From NCBI RefSeq assembly GCF_030815405.1, contig NZ_JAUSWX010000001.1, forward strand, positions 2,914,001 to 2,978,000: a stretch of DNA of 64,000 nucleotides. The letters run 5' to 3'. Position numbers and translations under genes: made by a program. This DNA comes from Agromyces albus. Lineage in GTDB: Bacteria; Actinomycetota; Actinomycetes; Actinomycetales; Microbacteriaceae. Under the pieces are notes generated by a model that saw nothing but the letters and a program-made list of their open reading frames with translations, made no database searches and had not been told where the DNA came from. The stretch's first letter is position 1; every line of letters starts with the position of its first letter. Shown one piece after another: positions 17,056 through 24,829 of the stretch.

Positions 17056-18075
17056 TCAGCGCCGGGCGCGCGACCATTCGACGAGGCGATCGGCGGGCCA
17101 CGTCGTGACGATGCGCTCGGCGGGCACGCCGTTCGCCTCCGCGCGCGCTGCGCCGAGGTCGAGGAAGCCGAAGTGCCCCGGCGCGTGCGCGTCGCTGTCG
17201 ATGCTGAAGAGGCATCCGGCCTCGAGGGCGAGCTGGATGAGCTCGTCGGGCGGGTCCTGGCGCTCGGGGCGCGAATTGATCTCGACGGCGACCCCGCGCT
17301 CGGCACAGGCCGCGAAGACCGCCGGCGCATCGAACGTCGACTGGGGGCGGGTGCCGCGAGAGCCCTCGACGAGTCGGCCCGTGCAGTGGCCGAGCACGTT
17401 CATGTACGGGTGCTCGATCGCGCGCAGCATCCGTGCCGTCATCTCGCGTGACTCCATGCGGAGCTTCGAGTGCACGCTCGCGACGACCAGCTCGAGGCGG
17501 TCGAGCATGTCGGTGGTCTGGTCGAGTGCGCCGTCGAGCAGGATGTCGACCTCGATGCCGGGCAGCAGGCGGATGCCGTCGAGCTTGTCGTTGAGGTCGT
17601 CGATCACCTGCAGCTGCTCGACGAGGCGTGCGGAGCTGAGCCCGTTCGCGATCCTGAGGCTCGGCGAGTGGTCGGAGACGACGAGGTACTCAAGACCAGC
17701 CTGCTTCGCCGCCCGGCCCATCACCTCGATGCGGGTGGTGCCGTCGGACCATTCGCTGTGGCTGTGCAGGTCGCCGCGGAGCTCGGCGCGCAGACCCTGC
17801 TCCACTCGCGCCGGCGCATCGGCCGACCGCGCCCGCAGTTCCAGGAGGTAGTCGGGCACCCGACCCTCGACCGCCTGCACGATGACCGCGTAGGTCGTGT
17901 CGCCGATGCCCTTCAGTCGCTGCAACCGGCCGTCGCGCACGCGCTCGGCGAGCTCCTCGGTCGAGAACGGCTCGATCGCCTGGGCCGCGCGGCGGAACGC
18001 CTTCGACTTGAACGGCGACGCCCGCTCTCCCTCGAGGATGTAGGCGATCTCCTCGAGTGCGTCGATCGGATCCAT
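17056..18075 (-). CDS. PHP-domain phosphoesterase, PolX-C-terminal type
   Basis: This 339-residue protein has an N-terminal helix-hairpin-helix region (LQRLKGIGDTTYAVIVQA) like that of DNA polymerase X. The PHP domain follows, with metal-ligand motifs DLHSHSEWSDG, VVSDHSPSL, PGIEVDI, HPYMNVLGH and FSIDSDAHAPG. The nucleotidyltransferase part of PolX is missing, so it is a stand-alone PHP phosphoesterase/nuclease, as found in many actinobacteria. A role in DNA repair or nucleotide metabolism follows from the family but is not proven. The start ATG at 18075 gives MDPIDALEEIAYILEGE, the usual N-terminus of this group. Confidence 0.82.
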   Translation of the reverse strand: MDPIDALEEIAYILEGERASPFKSKAFRRAAQAIEPFSTEELAERVRDGRLQRLKGIGDTTYAVIVQAVEGRVPDYLLELRARSADAPARVEQGLRAELRGDLHSHSEWSDGTTRIEVMGRAAKQAGLEYLVVSDHSPSLRIANGLSSARLVEQLQVIDDLNDKLDGIRLLPGIEVDILLDGALDQTTDMLDRLELVVASVHSKLRMESREMTARMLRAIEHPYMNVLGHCTGRLVEGSRGTRPQSTFDAPAVFAACAERGVAVEINSRPERQDPPDELIQLALEAGCLFSIDSDAHAPGHFGFLDLGAARAEANGVPAERIVTTWPADRLVEWSRARR

Positions 18076-18192
18076 GCCCCTATTGTCGCGGTCGGGCGCG
18101 TGAAGCGCGATGGCTGGAGGCGACGACACGACGGCGACCGCGAGAACCCGTGGGCTTCCGCGGTCGCCGTTGCGTCCGTCACTCGGAGCGCG

Positions 18193-18231
18193 TCACTCGT
18201 AGCGCAGCGATTCCACCGGATCGGCTCGCGC
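18193..18231 (-). pseudogene. remnant of an FtsX/MacB-type ABC permease C-terminus
   Basis: On the minus strand the last codons read ARADPVESLRYE followed by a stop. This is the standard ending of MacB/FtsX-type ABC permeases. Upstream of these dozen codons the homology stops and the LuxR-regulator sequence begins on the other strand. The piece is therefore the 3' end of a permease gene whose body has been lost in a deletion. Confidence 0.65.
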
Positions 18232-18600
18232 TTCATCGGCAAGGGCGCCGCGCCCGAGGAGATCGTGCGCGCCGTGCGCTCGGTGCACGCGGGCGATGCG
18301 CTCCTCTCACCGGCGGCGACGCGCAGCCTCATCACGCGTTACGTGCTTCCGGGCACGGATGCCGCGCACACGATGAAGCCGCCGAGCGAACTCGAGCAGC
18401 TCACCGAGCGCGAGCGCGAGGTGTTCCTCCTCGTCGCGCGCGGTCGGTCGAACCAGGAGATCGCGGCCGAGCTGTTCATCTCGCCCGCGACCGCCAAGAC
18501 GCACGTGAACCGCGTGATGTCGAAGCTGCACGCTCACGACCGCGCGCAGCTCGTGATCATCGCCTACGAGAGCGGACTGCAGCAGCTCGGGTCGGCGTGA
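18232..18600 (+). pseudogene. 3' half of a LuxR/NarL response regulator, truncated
   Basis: The frame begins abruptly with FIGKGAAPEEIVRAVRSVHA, which is the end of a receiver domain (the final helix after the conserved lysine loop). It continues into a complete LuxR DNA-binding domain (LTEREREVFLLVARGRSNQE and the recognition helix SPATAKTHVNRVMSKL). The first half of the receiver, with the phospho-acceptor aspartate, is missing. An internal ATG at 18373 could express a 75-residue DNA-binding domain alone. The adjoining permease remnant suggests that a single deletion removed most of a divergent permease gene and the start of this regulator. Confidence 0.75.
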
Positions 18601-18602
18601 GG

Positions 18603-19235
18603 CTAGATGGCGGGATACGACTCGATCGCCGAGCCGAAGACGTTCGCCATGACGGCGATGAACCACACGATCGTGCCGACCAACACCGCGACGTTGAGGG
18701 TGATCGCGACCCACATGACCGCGGTGCCGTGCCCTGCCTGGCGCTTCACCACCACCGTGCGCCCGACCACGTAGACGAGCGACCACAGGAACGTCCACGC
18801 CCAGTGGAACTGCTTGGCGTACCCGAGCTTCCTGAGCGCGACCATGTCGAAGTAGGCGAACACGACCGATGCGGCGTAGGCGCCCCAGCCCAGCAGAATG
18901 GAGGCCAGGTACATGGGATCGCGGTAGAGGCTCAACTGCGCGGCGGGGTCGCCGGCCATCGAGCGCTGCAGGTATCCCTCGAAGTCCCACAGGAAGAACG
19001 GGATCACTGCGACGACGGGCAGCACGACGATGAGCCAGATCCATACAGTGTCGACGGGGGTGCCGTCAGGGACGCGCGCATCGCGTGCGCTTCCGTAGGG
19101 CGCATGCTGCGCCTGCGTCGGCGGCGACAACGGCGTCGCGTACTCCGTCCATCGCGTGCCGTCCCACCACCGCTGCCCGTCGGTGCCGCTCGGTTCGGGA
19201 TACCAGCCGGCGGGTGCCGTGTGGAGCTCGCTCAT
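18603..19235 (-). CDS. DUF2510-domain membrane protein
   Basis: This 210-residue protein starts with a DUF2510 motif (PAGWYPEPSGTDGQRWWDGT, then RWTEY) at about residues 8-32. An Ala/Gln/Pro linker and four or five transmembrane helices follow (starting at WIWLIVVLPVVAVIPFF). GGAGG stands five bases before the ATG at 19235. DUF2510 is common at the cytoplasmic N-terminus of actinobacterial membrane proteins, and its role is unknown. The gene converges with the LuxR remnant, with two bases between their stops. Confidence 0.8.
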   Translation of the reverse strand: MSELHTAPAGWYPEPSGTDGQRWWDGTRWTEYATPLSPPTQAQHAPYGSARDARVPDGTPVDTVWIWLIVVLPVVAVIPFFLWDFEGYLQRSMAGDPAAQLSLYRDPMYLASILLGWGAYAASVVFAYFDMVALRKLGYAKQFHWAWTFLWSLVYVVGRTVVVKRQAGHGTAVMWVAITLNVAVLVGTIVWFIAVMANVFGSAIESYPAI

Positions 19236-19388
19236 GCATTCCTCCTGTTGGGGGTCGGAGCAATGGTAGGGGCGCCGCAATCCACGCGCCAGTGACGCGA
19301 TCGGGGGGCCCCTATCTCTTTCGTCAAGTGTCCTGGTCCACACTCCACGGTGGTTGGAGTGGTGGGTTGGGCACGGCAGAATACGTGA

Positions 19389-19826
19389 ATGACGATCACT
19401 ACCCGACCGGCCACGCCCGCGGATGAGGCGTGGCTGTTCCAACTCCACGAGGATGCCCACAAGGACTTGGTGGAGGCGGCCTATGGACCGTGGATCGTGG
19501 CGCAGCAGCACGAGTTCTTCCGCCCGCTCGTCGACGATCACGACGTGTTCGTTCTCGAGTCGGATGGGTCGGATGTTGGTGCGGTGTACTTGGGCATGCG
19601 CGACGGAGACACCTGGCTAGAGCTCATCGAAGTCGCCCCATCCCGTCAGGGCGAAGGCATCGGCACCGCCGCCCTCGGTTGGGTGGTCGAAGAATCCGCG
19701 AAGACCGACCGCGGAACGCTGCTCCAGGTTCACAAGGTCAATGAAGGAGCGAAGCGTCTGTACGAACGCGAAGGCTTCGCTGAGGTCGGAATGACGGAAA
19801 CCCACCACTTGCTACGTCGCCCGTAG
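19389..19826 (+). CDS. GNAT-family N-acetyltransferase
   Basis: This 145-residue GCN5-related acetyltransferase has the acetyl-CoA pyrophosphate loop RQGEGIGTAAL, with the order of the fold preserved (beta 4 WLELIEVAPS, then the loop; motif B near QVHKVNEGAKRLYEREGF). The substrate is unknown. The gene lies beside the IS110 relic, with which it shares a few bases of 3' overlap, and its codon choice is slightly less GC-rich than that of its neighbours, so lateral arrival is possible. The start follows no clear ribosome binding site. Confidence 0.85.
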   Translation: MTITTRPATPADEAWLFQLHEDAHKDLVEAAYGPWIVAQQHEFFRPLVDDHDVFVLESDGSDVGAVYLGMRDGDTWLELIEVAPSRQGEGIGTAALGWVVEESAKTDRGTLLQVHKVNEGAKRLYEREGFAEVGMTETHHLLRRP

Positions 19827-19899
19827 GCTCCGATTCGGCTGCTGGCGCGGTTCTCTCGCCGCATAGTGAGGGATCGCGGCTACGCAGCCAGTTTGCCGC

Positions 19900-20286
19900 A
19901 CGCGCGTTTCGTAGAGGGTCCCGTCCCGCCAGCGCGCGTTTGAGGACCTTGTTGCATCACGGGCATCTGTCTTGGCCTCGCCGGGGTGCAGGTCCGCGAT
20001 ACACCGCACCGCCAACCCGGGCAAGTAGCCCACGAGCACGCCCTCTGCTTCCGCGACCGCGACCGGCAGAGCCCCGATGGTGGCGGGCTGATCCACGACG
20101 AGCAACACCCGCCCGTGTGATTTCAACTCGCCGATCAGCGCCCGCAACCGATGCTCGTCGTTGGGCAACGGCTTGTCGAACAGACGGGTGCCGTGGCGGT
20201 CGAGTGCGACGGCGTTGCTCGCCCTTGCCGACGTCCAATCCGATGAAGACCTCAACGGTCTCGTAGCCAGCGATGGTCAGGGTCAC
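19900..20286 (-). pseudogene. IS110-family transposase relic, internally deleted and frameshifted
   Basis: From a GTG at 20286 the minus strand encodes the IS110 N-terminus (VEVFIGLDVGKGE, with the first catalytic aspartate). The frame then changes by one near 20225 and continues with AVALDRHGTRLFDKPLPNDE and onward to AKTDARDA, which carries the later aspartates of the DEDD nuclease. Immediately after this the sequence jumps to RWRDGTLYETR, which looks like the usual C-terminus of the family. The middle, including the catalytic serine domain, is missing. The element cannot be active. No inverted ends are expected for this family, and none were seen. Confidence 0.75.
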
Positions 20287-20359
20287 ACGTCCTCCGATCG
20301 TCAGGTCTCCGACGGCCGGCCATCGGCAGTGAGTCTCGGCGTCCGCGTTACGAACGGCC

Positions 20360-21379
20360 TCAGGACGAGCTGCTCGCGCGAACCGCGAAGGCGTCGACCT
20401 TGGGCAGGGCATGACGGACGCGCGCCTCGGCGTCTGTCGAGATGGCCTCAACCTCGCGGAACGACGGCTCGCCGTCGATGACGACGACGGCGTCTCCGGT
20501 GAGGCGGTGGCCGCTCCAGCGCAACCGAACCTGGCCGACACCGGCCAGACCCGGCGTGTGGCCGAGCGCATGCTCGGCGCGCTCGATCAGCTCGGGCTCG
20601 ATGCCGTCCATGAGCCGGCGGCCGACGCTCCGCACGGTGCCCCACAACAGCACGAGGATCGCTGCGGCGATCACGAGCCCCACGATGGGGTCGGCGAGTG
20701 GGAAGCCGAGCGCGACGCCGATGGCGCCGACCACGACCGCGAGGGAGGTGAAGCCGTCGGTGCGGGCGTGCACGCCGTCGGCGACGAGCGCGGCCGAGCC
20801 GATGCGCCGGCCCACGCGGATGCGGTAGATCGCGACGGCCTCATTGCCGACGAATCCGATGAAGCCCGCGGCGATGAGCCACCCGAGGTGCTCGATCGGC
20901 TGCGGATTCAGCAGGCGGTCGATCGACTGCCATGCGGCGACGATCGCGGATGCCGCCACGACGCCGACGATGAAGAGGCCGGCGAGATCCTCGGCGCGAC
21001 CGTAGCCGTAGGGATACCCGCGCGAGGCGGCGCGCCGGCCGAGCACGAACGCCACCCACAGCGGCACGGCCGTGAGCGCATCGGAGAAGTTGTGCACGGT
21101 GTCGGCCAGCAATGCGACCGAGTTGCTGACGAAGACTACCGCGAGCTGCAGGAGCGTCGTGGCGAGCAGCACGAAGAGGCTCACCTTCAGCGCGCGAATG
21201 CCGGCGGTGCTCGCCTCGAGCGCGTCATCGACGGAGTCGGCCGCGTCGTGCGTGTGCGGCACGAAGAGCTCACGAAGGAATCCGCGGATGCCGCCCGGGT
21301 TGTCGTGGTCGTGGTGGTCGTGGCCGTGGTGATGGTCGTACTCGCTCGCGTGCGACCGAGCGCTCGAGGCATCCGTCAT
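20360..21379 (-). CDS. cation diffusion facilitator (Zn/Co/Cd efflux) protein
   Basis: This 339-residue CDF protein has six predicted membrane helices. A His/Asp-rich N-terminus (HHHGHDHHDHD) can collect metal. The transport-site motifs are ADTVHNFSDA in helix II and ADGVHARTDG in helix V. The cytoplasmic C-terminal domain follows. It exports divalent metal, most often zinc, in exchange for protons. Its ATG overlaps the stop of the ArsR gene (ATGA), so a metal sensor and its pump are co-expressed. The motif with His and Asp at both transport positions fits zinc. Confidence 0.9.
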   Translation of the reverse strand: MTDASSARSHASEYDHHHGHDHHDHDNPGGIRGFLRELFVPHTHDAADSVDDALEASTAGIRALKVSLFVLLATTLLQLAVVFVSNSVALLADTVHNFSDALTAVPLWVAFVLGRRAASRGYPYGYGRAEDLAGLFIVGVVAASAIVAAWQSIDRLLNPQPIEHLGWLIAAGFIGFVGNEAVAIYRIRVGRRIGSAALVADGVHARTDGFTSLAVVVGAIGVALGFPLADPIVGLVIAAAILVLLWGTVRSVGRRLMDGIEPELIERAEHALGHTPGLAGVGQVRLRWSGHRLTGDAVVVIDGEPSFREVEAISTDAEARVRHALPKVDAFAVRASSSS

Positions 21380-21750
21380 GCCGACTCCCCCGCCGCCGCC
21401 TCGGCGTGGTGATGCCTCGGCGTGCCGCCGAGCGAATGCTCAGCCTGGAAGATCGCGTCGGCCACGAGTTGCCGGGCGTGCTCGTTCTCGAGCCGGTAGA
21501 ACACCTTCGTGCCCTCGTGCCGTGTCGCCACGATGCGCGCGAGGCGCAACTTCGCGAGGTGCTGTGAGACGGCCGTGGGCGCCTTGTCGACGATGTCGGC
21601 GAGCAGGTTCACCGAGAGCTCGCCGTGGTCGCGCAGCGCGAGGATGATGCGGATGCGCGTGGCGTCGGCGAGCATCGAGAACACCTCGACGGCGAGTTCG
21701 ACGTACTGGCTGTCGGGCGCACGGCCACATACCTGCATATCTGCATCCAT
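21376..21750 (-). CDS. ArsR/SmtB-family metal-sensing repressor
   Basis: This 124-residue winged-helix protein has the ArsR core (FSMLADATRIRIILALRDHG, recognition helix APTAVSQHLAKLRLARIV, wing TRHEGTKVFYRL). Possible metal ligands are Cys8 near the N-terminus and the C-terminal His cluster (HHHAEAA). The C-terminal helix also has aspartate and histidine in the alpha-5 site pattern (VADAIFQAEHSL). It is translationally coupled to the CDF pump, which it presumably represses until zinc or a similar metal binds. A small palindrome overlaps its start codon. Confidence 0.88.
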   Translation of the reverse strand: MDADMQVCGRAPDSQYVELAVEVFSMLADATRIRIILALRDHGELSVNLLADIVDKAPTAVSQHLAKLRLARIVATRHEGTKVFYRLENEHARQLVADAIFQAEHSLGGTPRHHHAEAAAGESA

Positions 21751-21758
21751 ACGCAGAT
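21739..21758. promoter_or_regulatory. possible ArsR operator over the arsR-type start codon
   Basis: Inverted 6-bp arms ATCTGC (21739-21744) and GCAGAT (21753-21758) flank the ArsR start codon at 21748-21750 and are embedded in an AT-richer stretch. ArsR/SmtB proteins bind palindromes close to their own start. The arms are short, so this is tentative. Confidence 0.4.
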
Positions 21759-21782
21759 TATGCCCCGATGAAGCGGATGCCG

Positions 21783-22826
21783 CTACACCTCGACGACCGT
21801 CATCCCCGAGCCGGCTCCGCCGGCGGTGCCCATCGCGGCGAGCGCCTCGGGCACCTCGTCGAGCGTAATGCGCTGCCCGACGAGCTCGATCGGGCGAAAG
21901 TCGCCCGAGGCGACCGCACCGAGCATCGACGGATACTCATGGGCCGCCATGCCATGGCTGCCGAGGATCTCGAGCTCGCCCGCGATGACCGCGTCCATCG
22001 GCATCGCGGCGAGCGCACTGTCTCCGAACATGAGTCCGATCTGCACGTGCCGGCCGCGCTTCTTCAGGCTCCGCACGGAGGCGAACGAAGTCTCGCTGCT
22101 GCCGAAGGCGTCGACGGAGACATCCACCCCGCCCCCCGACGCCTCGAGGATGCGCTCCGCGGCGCCCTCGCCGCCGCGCACCGGGATGGCGCCGAGCTTC
22201 TCGGCGGCGGCGAGCGCTGCATCCGAGACGTCGACGCCGTAGACCCGCAGTCCGGCTGCGACGGCGATCATGATCGCCGAGAGGCCGACGCCGCCGCATC
22301 CGTGCACCGCGATCTGCTCGCCCGGCGCGAGCCGGCTGCGCGAAACGATCGCGCGGTACGCCGTGGCGAAGCGGCAGCCGAGCGAAGCGGCCTCGACGAA
22401 TCCGAGCGAATCGGGCAGACGGATGAGGTTGAGCTCGGCCTCGTCGACGACGACGAGCTCGGCGAACGAGCCCCAGTGCGTGAATCCGGGCTGCGACTGG
22501 GCGTCGCAGACCTGCTCGTTGCCCGAGCGGCACTCGTCGCAGCGCCCGCACGCGCAGATGAACGGTGCGGTGACGCGATCGCCCACCTGCCAGCCGCTCT
22601 CGCCACTCACCTCGGAGCCGAGCTCGGCGACCTCCCCGGCGAACTCATGCCCGGGCACGTGCGGCAGCGAGATCGATGCGTCGTGACCCATCCAGCCGTG
22701 CCAGTCGCTGCGGCAGAGCCCGGTGGCACGCACGCGGATCACGGCGCCGCGCGGGGGGCAGACGGGCTCGGGCACGTCGGCGAGCTCGGGCGCCGCGCCG
22801 AATTCAGTGAACTGCACGGCGCGCAC
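21783..22826 (-). CDS. zinc-dependent alcohol dehydrogenase
   Basis: This 347-residue medium-chain dehydrogenase has catalytic zinc ligands Cys38 (GLCRSDWHGW), His60 and Glu61 (GHEFAGEV). The structural zinc site is Cys91/93/96/99/107 (CACGRCDECR to EQVC), and the nucleotide-binding motif is GCGGVGLSA. It oxidises an alcohol or polyol with NAD(P)+. The exact substrate is unknown. It is upstream of the ArsR-CDF pair on the same strand with a 32-bp gap, so it may share a transcript with metal efflux genes, perhaps because it needs zinc. That link is inference. Confidence 0.88.
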   Translation of the reverse strand: MRAVQFTEFGAAPELADVPEPVCPPRGAVIRVRATGLCRSDWHGWMGHDASISLPHVPGHEFAGEVAELGSEVSGESGWQVGDRVTAPFICACGRCDECRSGNEQVCDAQSQPGFTHWGSFAELVVVDEAELNLIRLPDSLGFVEAASLGCRFATAYRAIVSRSRLAPGEQIAVHGCGGVGLSAIMIAVAAGLRVYGVDVSDAALAAAEKLGAIPVRGGEGAAERILEASGGGVDVSVDAFGSSETSFASVRSLKKRGRHVQIGLMFGDSALAAMPMDAVIAGELEILGSHGMAAHEYPSMLGAVASGDFRPIELVGQRITLDEVPEALAAMGTAGGAGSGMTVVEV

Positions 22827-22853
22827 ACAGACCTCCGGTTCGGGTAGACGGAT

Positions 22854-22918
22854 GTCGCGGCGAGCCGGCTACCCGCCGAGCGTCGCGCGCGACATCCGCG
22901 AGCCTACCGGGCCGGGGG
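22854..22918. repeat. 58-bp direct repeat, copy 1 (3' of the first CWB2 gene)
   Basis: Bases 22861-22918 are identical to 24744-24801, and the seven bases before differ in one position (GTCGCGG against GTCGCGT). Each copy lies just 3' of one CWB2 gene stop. The pair marks the ends of a duplicated unit of about 1.9 kb. Inside is a 12-bp perfect palindrome, GTCGCGCGCGAC (22882-22893). Confidence 0.9.
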
Positions 22919-22938
22919 AGTGCACGGCGCCCCAGAGG

Positions 22939-24618
22939 TCAGCATTGCTTGAGCTGGTACACGCTGTTGGTGAGCGTCGACTCACCGCCCAAGAGGGTTA
23001 CGTTGCGAACACCGAGGCGGTAGATATCCGGAAGTACATTGCTCGGCACGCAATCCTGATGGACGAGATAGATCGGCGTGCGGGATCCTCCGGCGAGCGC
23101 CGCACCTGCAAGCGCGTCGGGGAACGTCGAACCGGTTGCCAGGAACGCCGTATCGGCGAGCCGGAACGAATCGCGATTTGTGAGCAGGGAGGTTTCGAAG
23201 CGATCGGGTCCGCTGCGCCGAGAGGACTCAGTGAGGAAGAGGAGCGCGTCGATGCTCGCCTTCACCCCTGCCGAGACGGTCGACTCGCCACCCGTGACGA
23301 CGACCTTCTCGATGCCGAGTTGTTCGAGAAGCGAGCCGGTGGCCTCGTCGAGTTCGCTCGCCGCCCCATTCACGAGAACGACAGGTGCGTGCTCGTTTGC
23401 CGCCGCCGGCGCGGCCGACAGGGCATCGGGGAAGTTCAGTCCGGTCGCGATGTACGCGGTGCGATTGTCGGTAGCGCTCCAGAAGTAGTCCGCAACCATG
23501 CGCGACGTCTCGAAGCGGTCTATGCCGCCGAAGCGGACCACTTCGGTCGTGTCGTCGCGCAGGTGCCCTTCGAGGGCAAGGGAAACCGAGACCTCGCCGC
23601 CGACGATGAATATCGTCGCAGGGTCGAGCCGAGCAAGCTCCGTCTTGACCGAATCGGGGATCGCGTTCGGCGTCACGAGCAGGATCGGGGCTCCGATGCG
23701 GGCAGCCGCCGGAGCCGCGCCGAGCGCGTCGGGAAAGTTCAGCCCGTTCACAATGAAGACCGCCTCGCTTCCGGAGGGGAAGCCGACCCTCGAAATCTCC
23801 ACTGCGGTGGCGAAGCGGTCGGGGCCGGCGATGCGCCCGACTTGCAGACCATCCCCCGGACGCATGACCCCGTCGATGCCCGAGAGATGCTGGTCGGCCG
23901 CTACCTCGACGGGCGTGCTGGCGTTGAGATCGTCGGCGCCGTCCCAATATGCAGTGGAGGTGGTCTGCTGGTCATACGAATCGCCGAACCGAATCGTGTA
24001 GGTGCCCGGCGGGAGCCCCCGGAACGTGTAGTTCCCTCCCCCGTCAGGGACGGCCCTGAATCCGCGGCGTTCATATTCACCGATAGCGTGGTCGAAGAGG
24101 AAGGCGGATGCCTTCGCGTTGAGGTACCCGCCAGTGCCGTTGTAGTTGGAGGGGTCATACGTGATCACGCCCGAGATCGTCGATCCGATCTCGAGTCGTG
24201 CGTCGATGCCGCTCACGGGCTGCGCGCCGACCTCAAGGATCCGAGCTTGGGATTCGTGAGGAGTTCCGCCCCACCACGTGGGAGCGGAATAGTCCGCTGG
24301 GGGTGGCGCGATCTTGCTGAAGTGCACGCGGTACCGGCCGGGCATCACGCCATGGATGGCGAATGTTCCATCGTCCAACGCCCTGACGACTTTCGGTTCC
24401 GCAGATCCGAAGAGCGGATGCAGCGCGACATTGATCCGAAGGTAAGCCGACGGATCGTCTCCAGGCGGCGTCTCATGGGTGACGGTTCCGCTCACCGTGA
24501 CGCCAGTGTCGGCAATCGCCGGCGCCGCGGCGTCGGAAATCAGGAATCCTGTGATGAGCAGCGGAGCGACCGTCATCGTGAAGATTCGACGCACAGCGGG
24601 CGCAAGGGTTCGGGTCAA
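22939..24618 (-). CDS. secreted cell-wall-binding repeat 2 (CWB2) protein with Cna-B-like domains
   Basis: This 559-residue protein has a Sec signal peptide ending at about residue 37 (PAIADTG). Two carboxypeptidase-regulatory or Cna-B-like beta domains follow (residues of about 40-250; DDGTFAIHGVMPGRYRVHF and NYTFRGLPPGTYTIRFG). Three CWB2 repeats make up the C-terminal half, each with the pattern GxDRFxT...FPDAL.A.P. CWB2 repeats bind cell-wall glycopolymers without covalent anchoring. The role is probably as a surface protein of adhesion or wall interaction. It is a close paralogue of the next gene, with which it shares architecture, length and 3' flank. Confidence 0.88.
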   Translation of the reverse strand: MTRTLAPAVRRIFTMTVAPLLITGFLISDAAAPAIADTGVTVSGTVTHETPPGDDPSAYLRINVALHPLFGSAEPKVVRALDDGTFAIHGVMPGRYRVHFSKIAPPPADYSAPTWWGGTPHESQARILEVGAQPVSGIDARLEIGSTISGVITYDPSNYNGTGGYLNAKASAFLFDHAIGEYERRGFRAVPDGGGNYTFRGLPPGTYTIRFGDSYDQQTTSTAYWDGADDLNASTPVEVAADQHLSGIDGVMRPGDGLQVGRIAGPDRFATAVEISRVGFPSGSEAVFIVNGLNFPDALGAAPAAARIGAPILLVTPNAIPDSVKTELARLDPATIFIVGGEVSVSLALEGHLRDDTTEVVRFGGIDRFETSRMVADYFWSATDNRTAYIATGLNFPDALSAAPAAANEHAPVVLVNGAASELDEATGSLLEQLGIEKVVVTGGESTVSAGVKASIDALLFLTESSRRSGPDRFETSLLTNRDSFRLADTAFLATGSTFPDALAGAALAGGSRTPIYLVHQDCVPSNVLPDIYRLGVRNVTLLGGESTLTNSVYQLKQC

Positions 24619-24736
24619 AGAATTGCTCCTGCTCGAGTGATGGGCGCCCGCGACGTCCTGTTCGGATGAGGGCTGACGCGATCCTATGCGTATGCGCGCA
24701 TTGACATTGCGCCCCCCGATCAGGGGTGGTTCCTTT

Positions 24737-24801
24737 GTCGCGTCGAGCCGGCTACCCGCCGAGCGTCGCGCGCGACATCCGCGAGCCTACCGGGCCGGGG
24801 G
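24737..24801. repeat. 58-bp direct repeat, copy 2 (3' of the second CWB2 gene)
   Basis: This is the second copy of the repeat described at 22854. It lies between the two CWB2 genes and its last bases form the left arm of a terminator hairpin. Confidence 0.9.
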
Positions 24802-24824
24802 CGCGCAGTTCTGCGCGCCCCCGG
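24795..24824 (-). terminator. strong hairpin 3' of the second CWB2 gene
   Basis: Perfect 14-bp arms (24795-24808 and 24811-24824) enclose a TT loop. The hairpin stands five bases after the gene stop at 24830 on the minus strand. No clear U-run follows, as is common in high-GC actinobacteria. The left arm overlaps the end of the 58-bp direct repeat, so copy 1 has half of the same stem. Confidence 0.8.
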
Positions 24825-24829
24825 AACCG

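Noticed and set aside
18057..19295. A 412-codon plus-strand frame over the LuxR remnant and DUF2510 gene
   Set aside because: It is Arg/His-rich and without domains, and out of phase with the LuxR motifs. The DUF2510 gene on the other strand is well supported.
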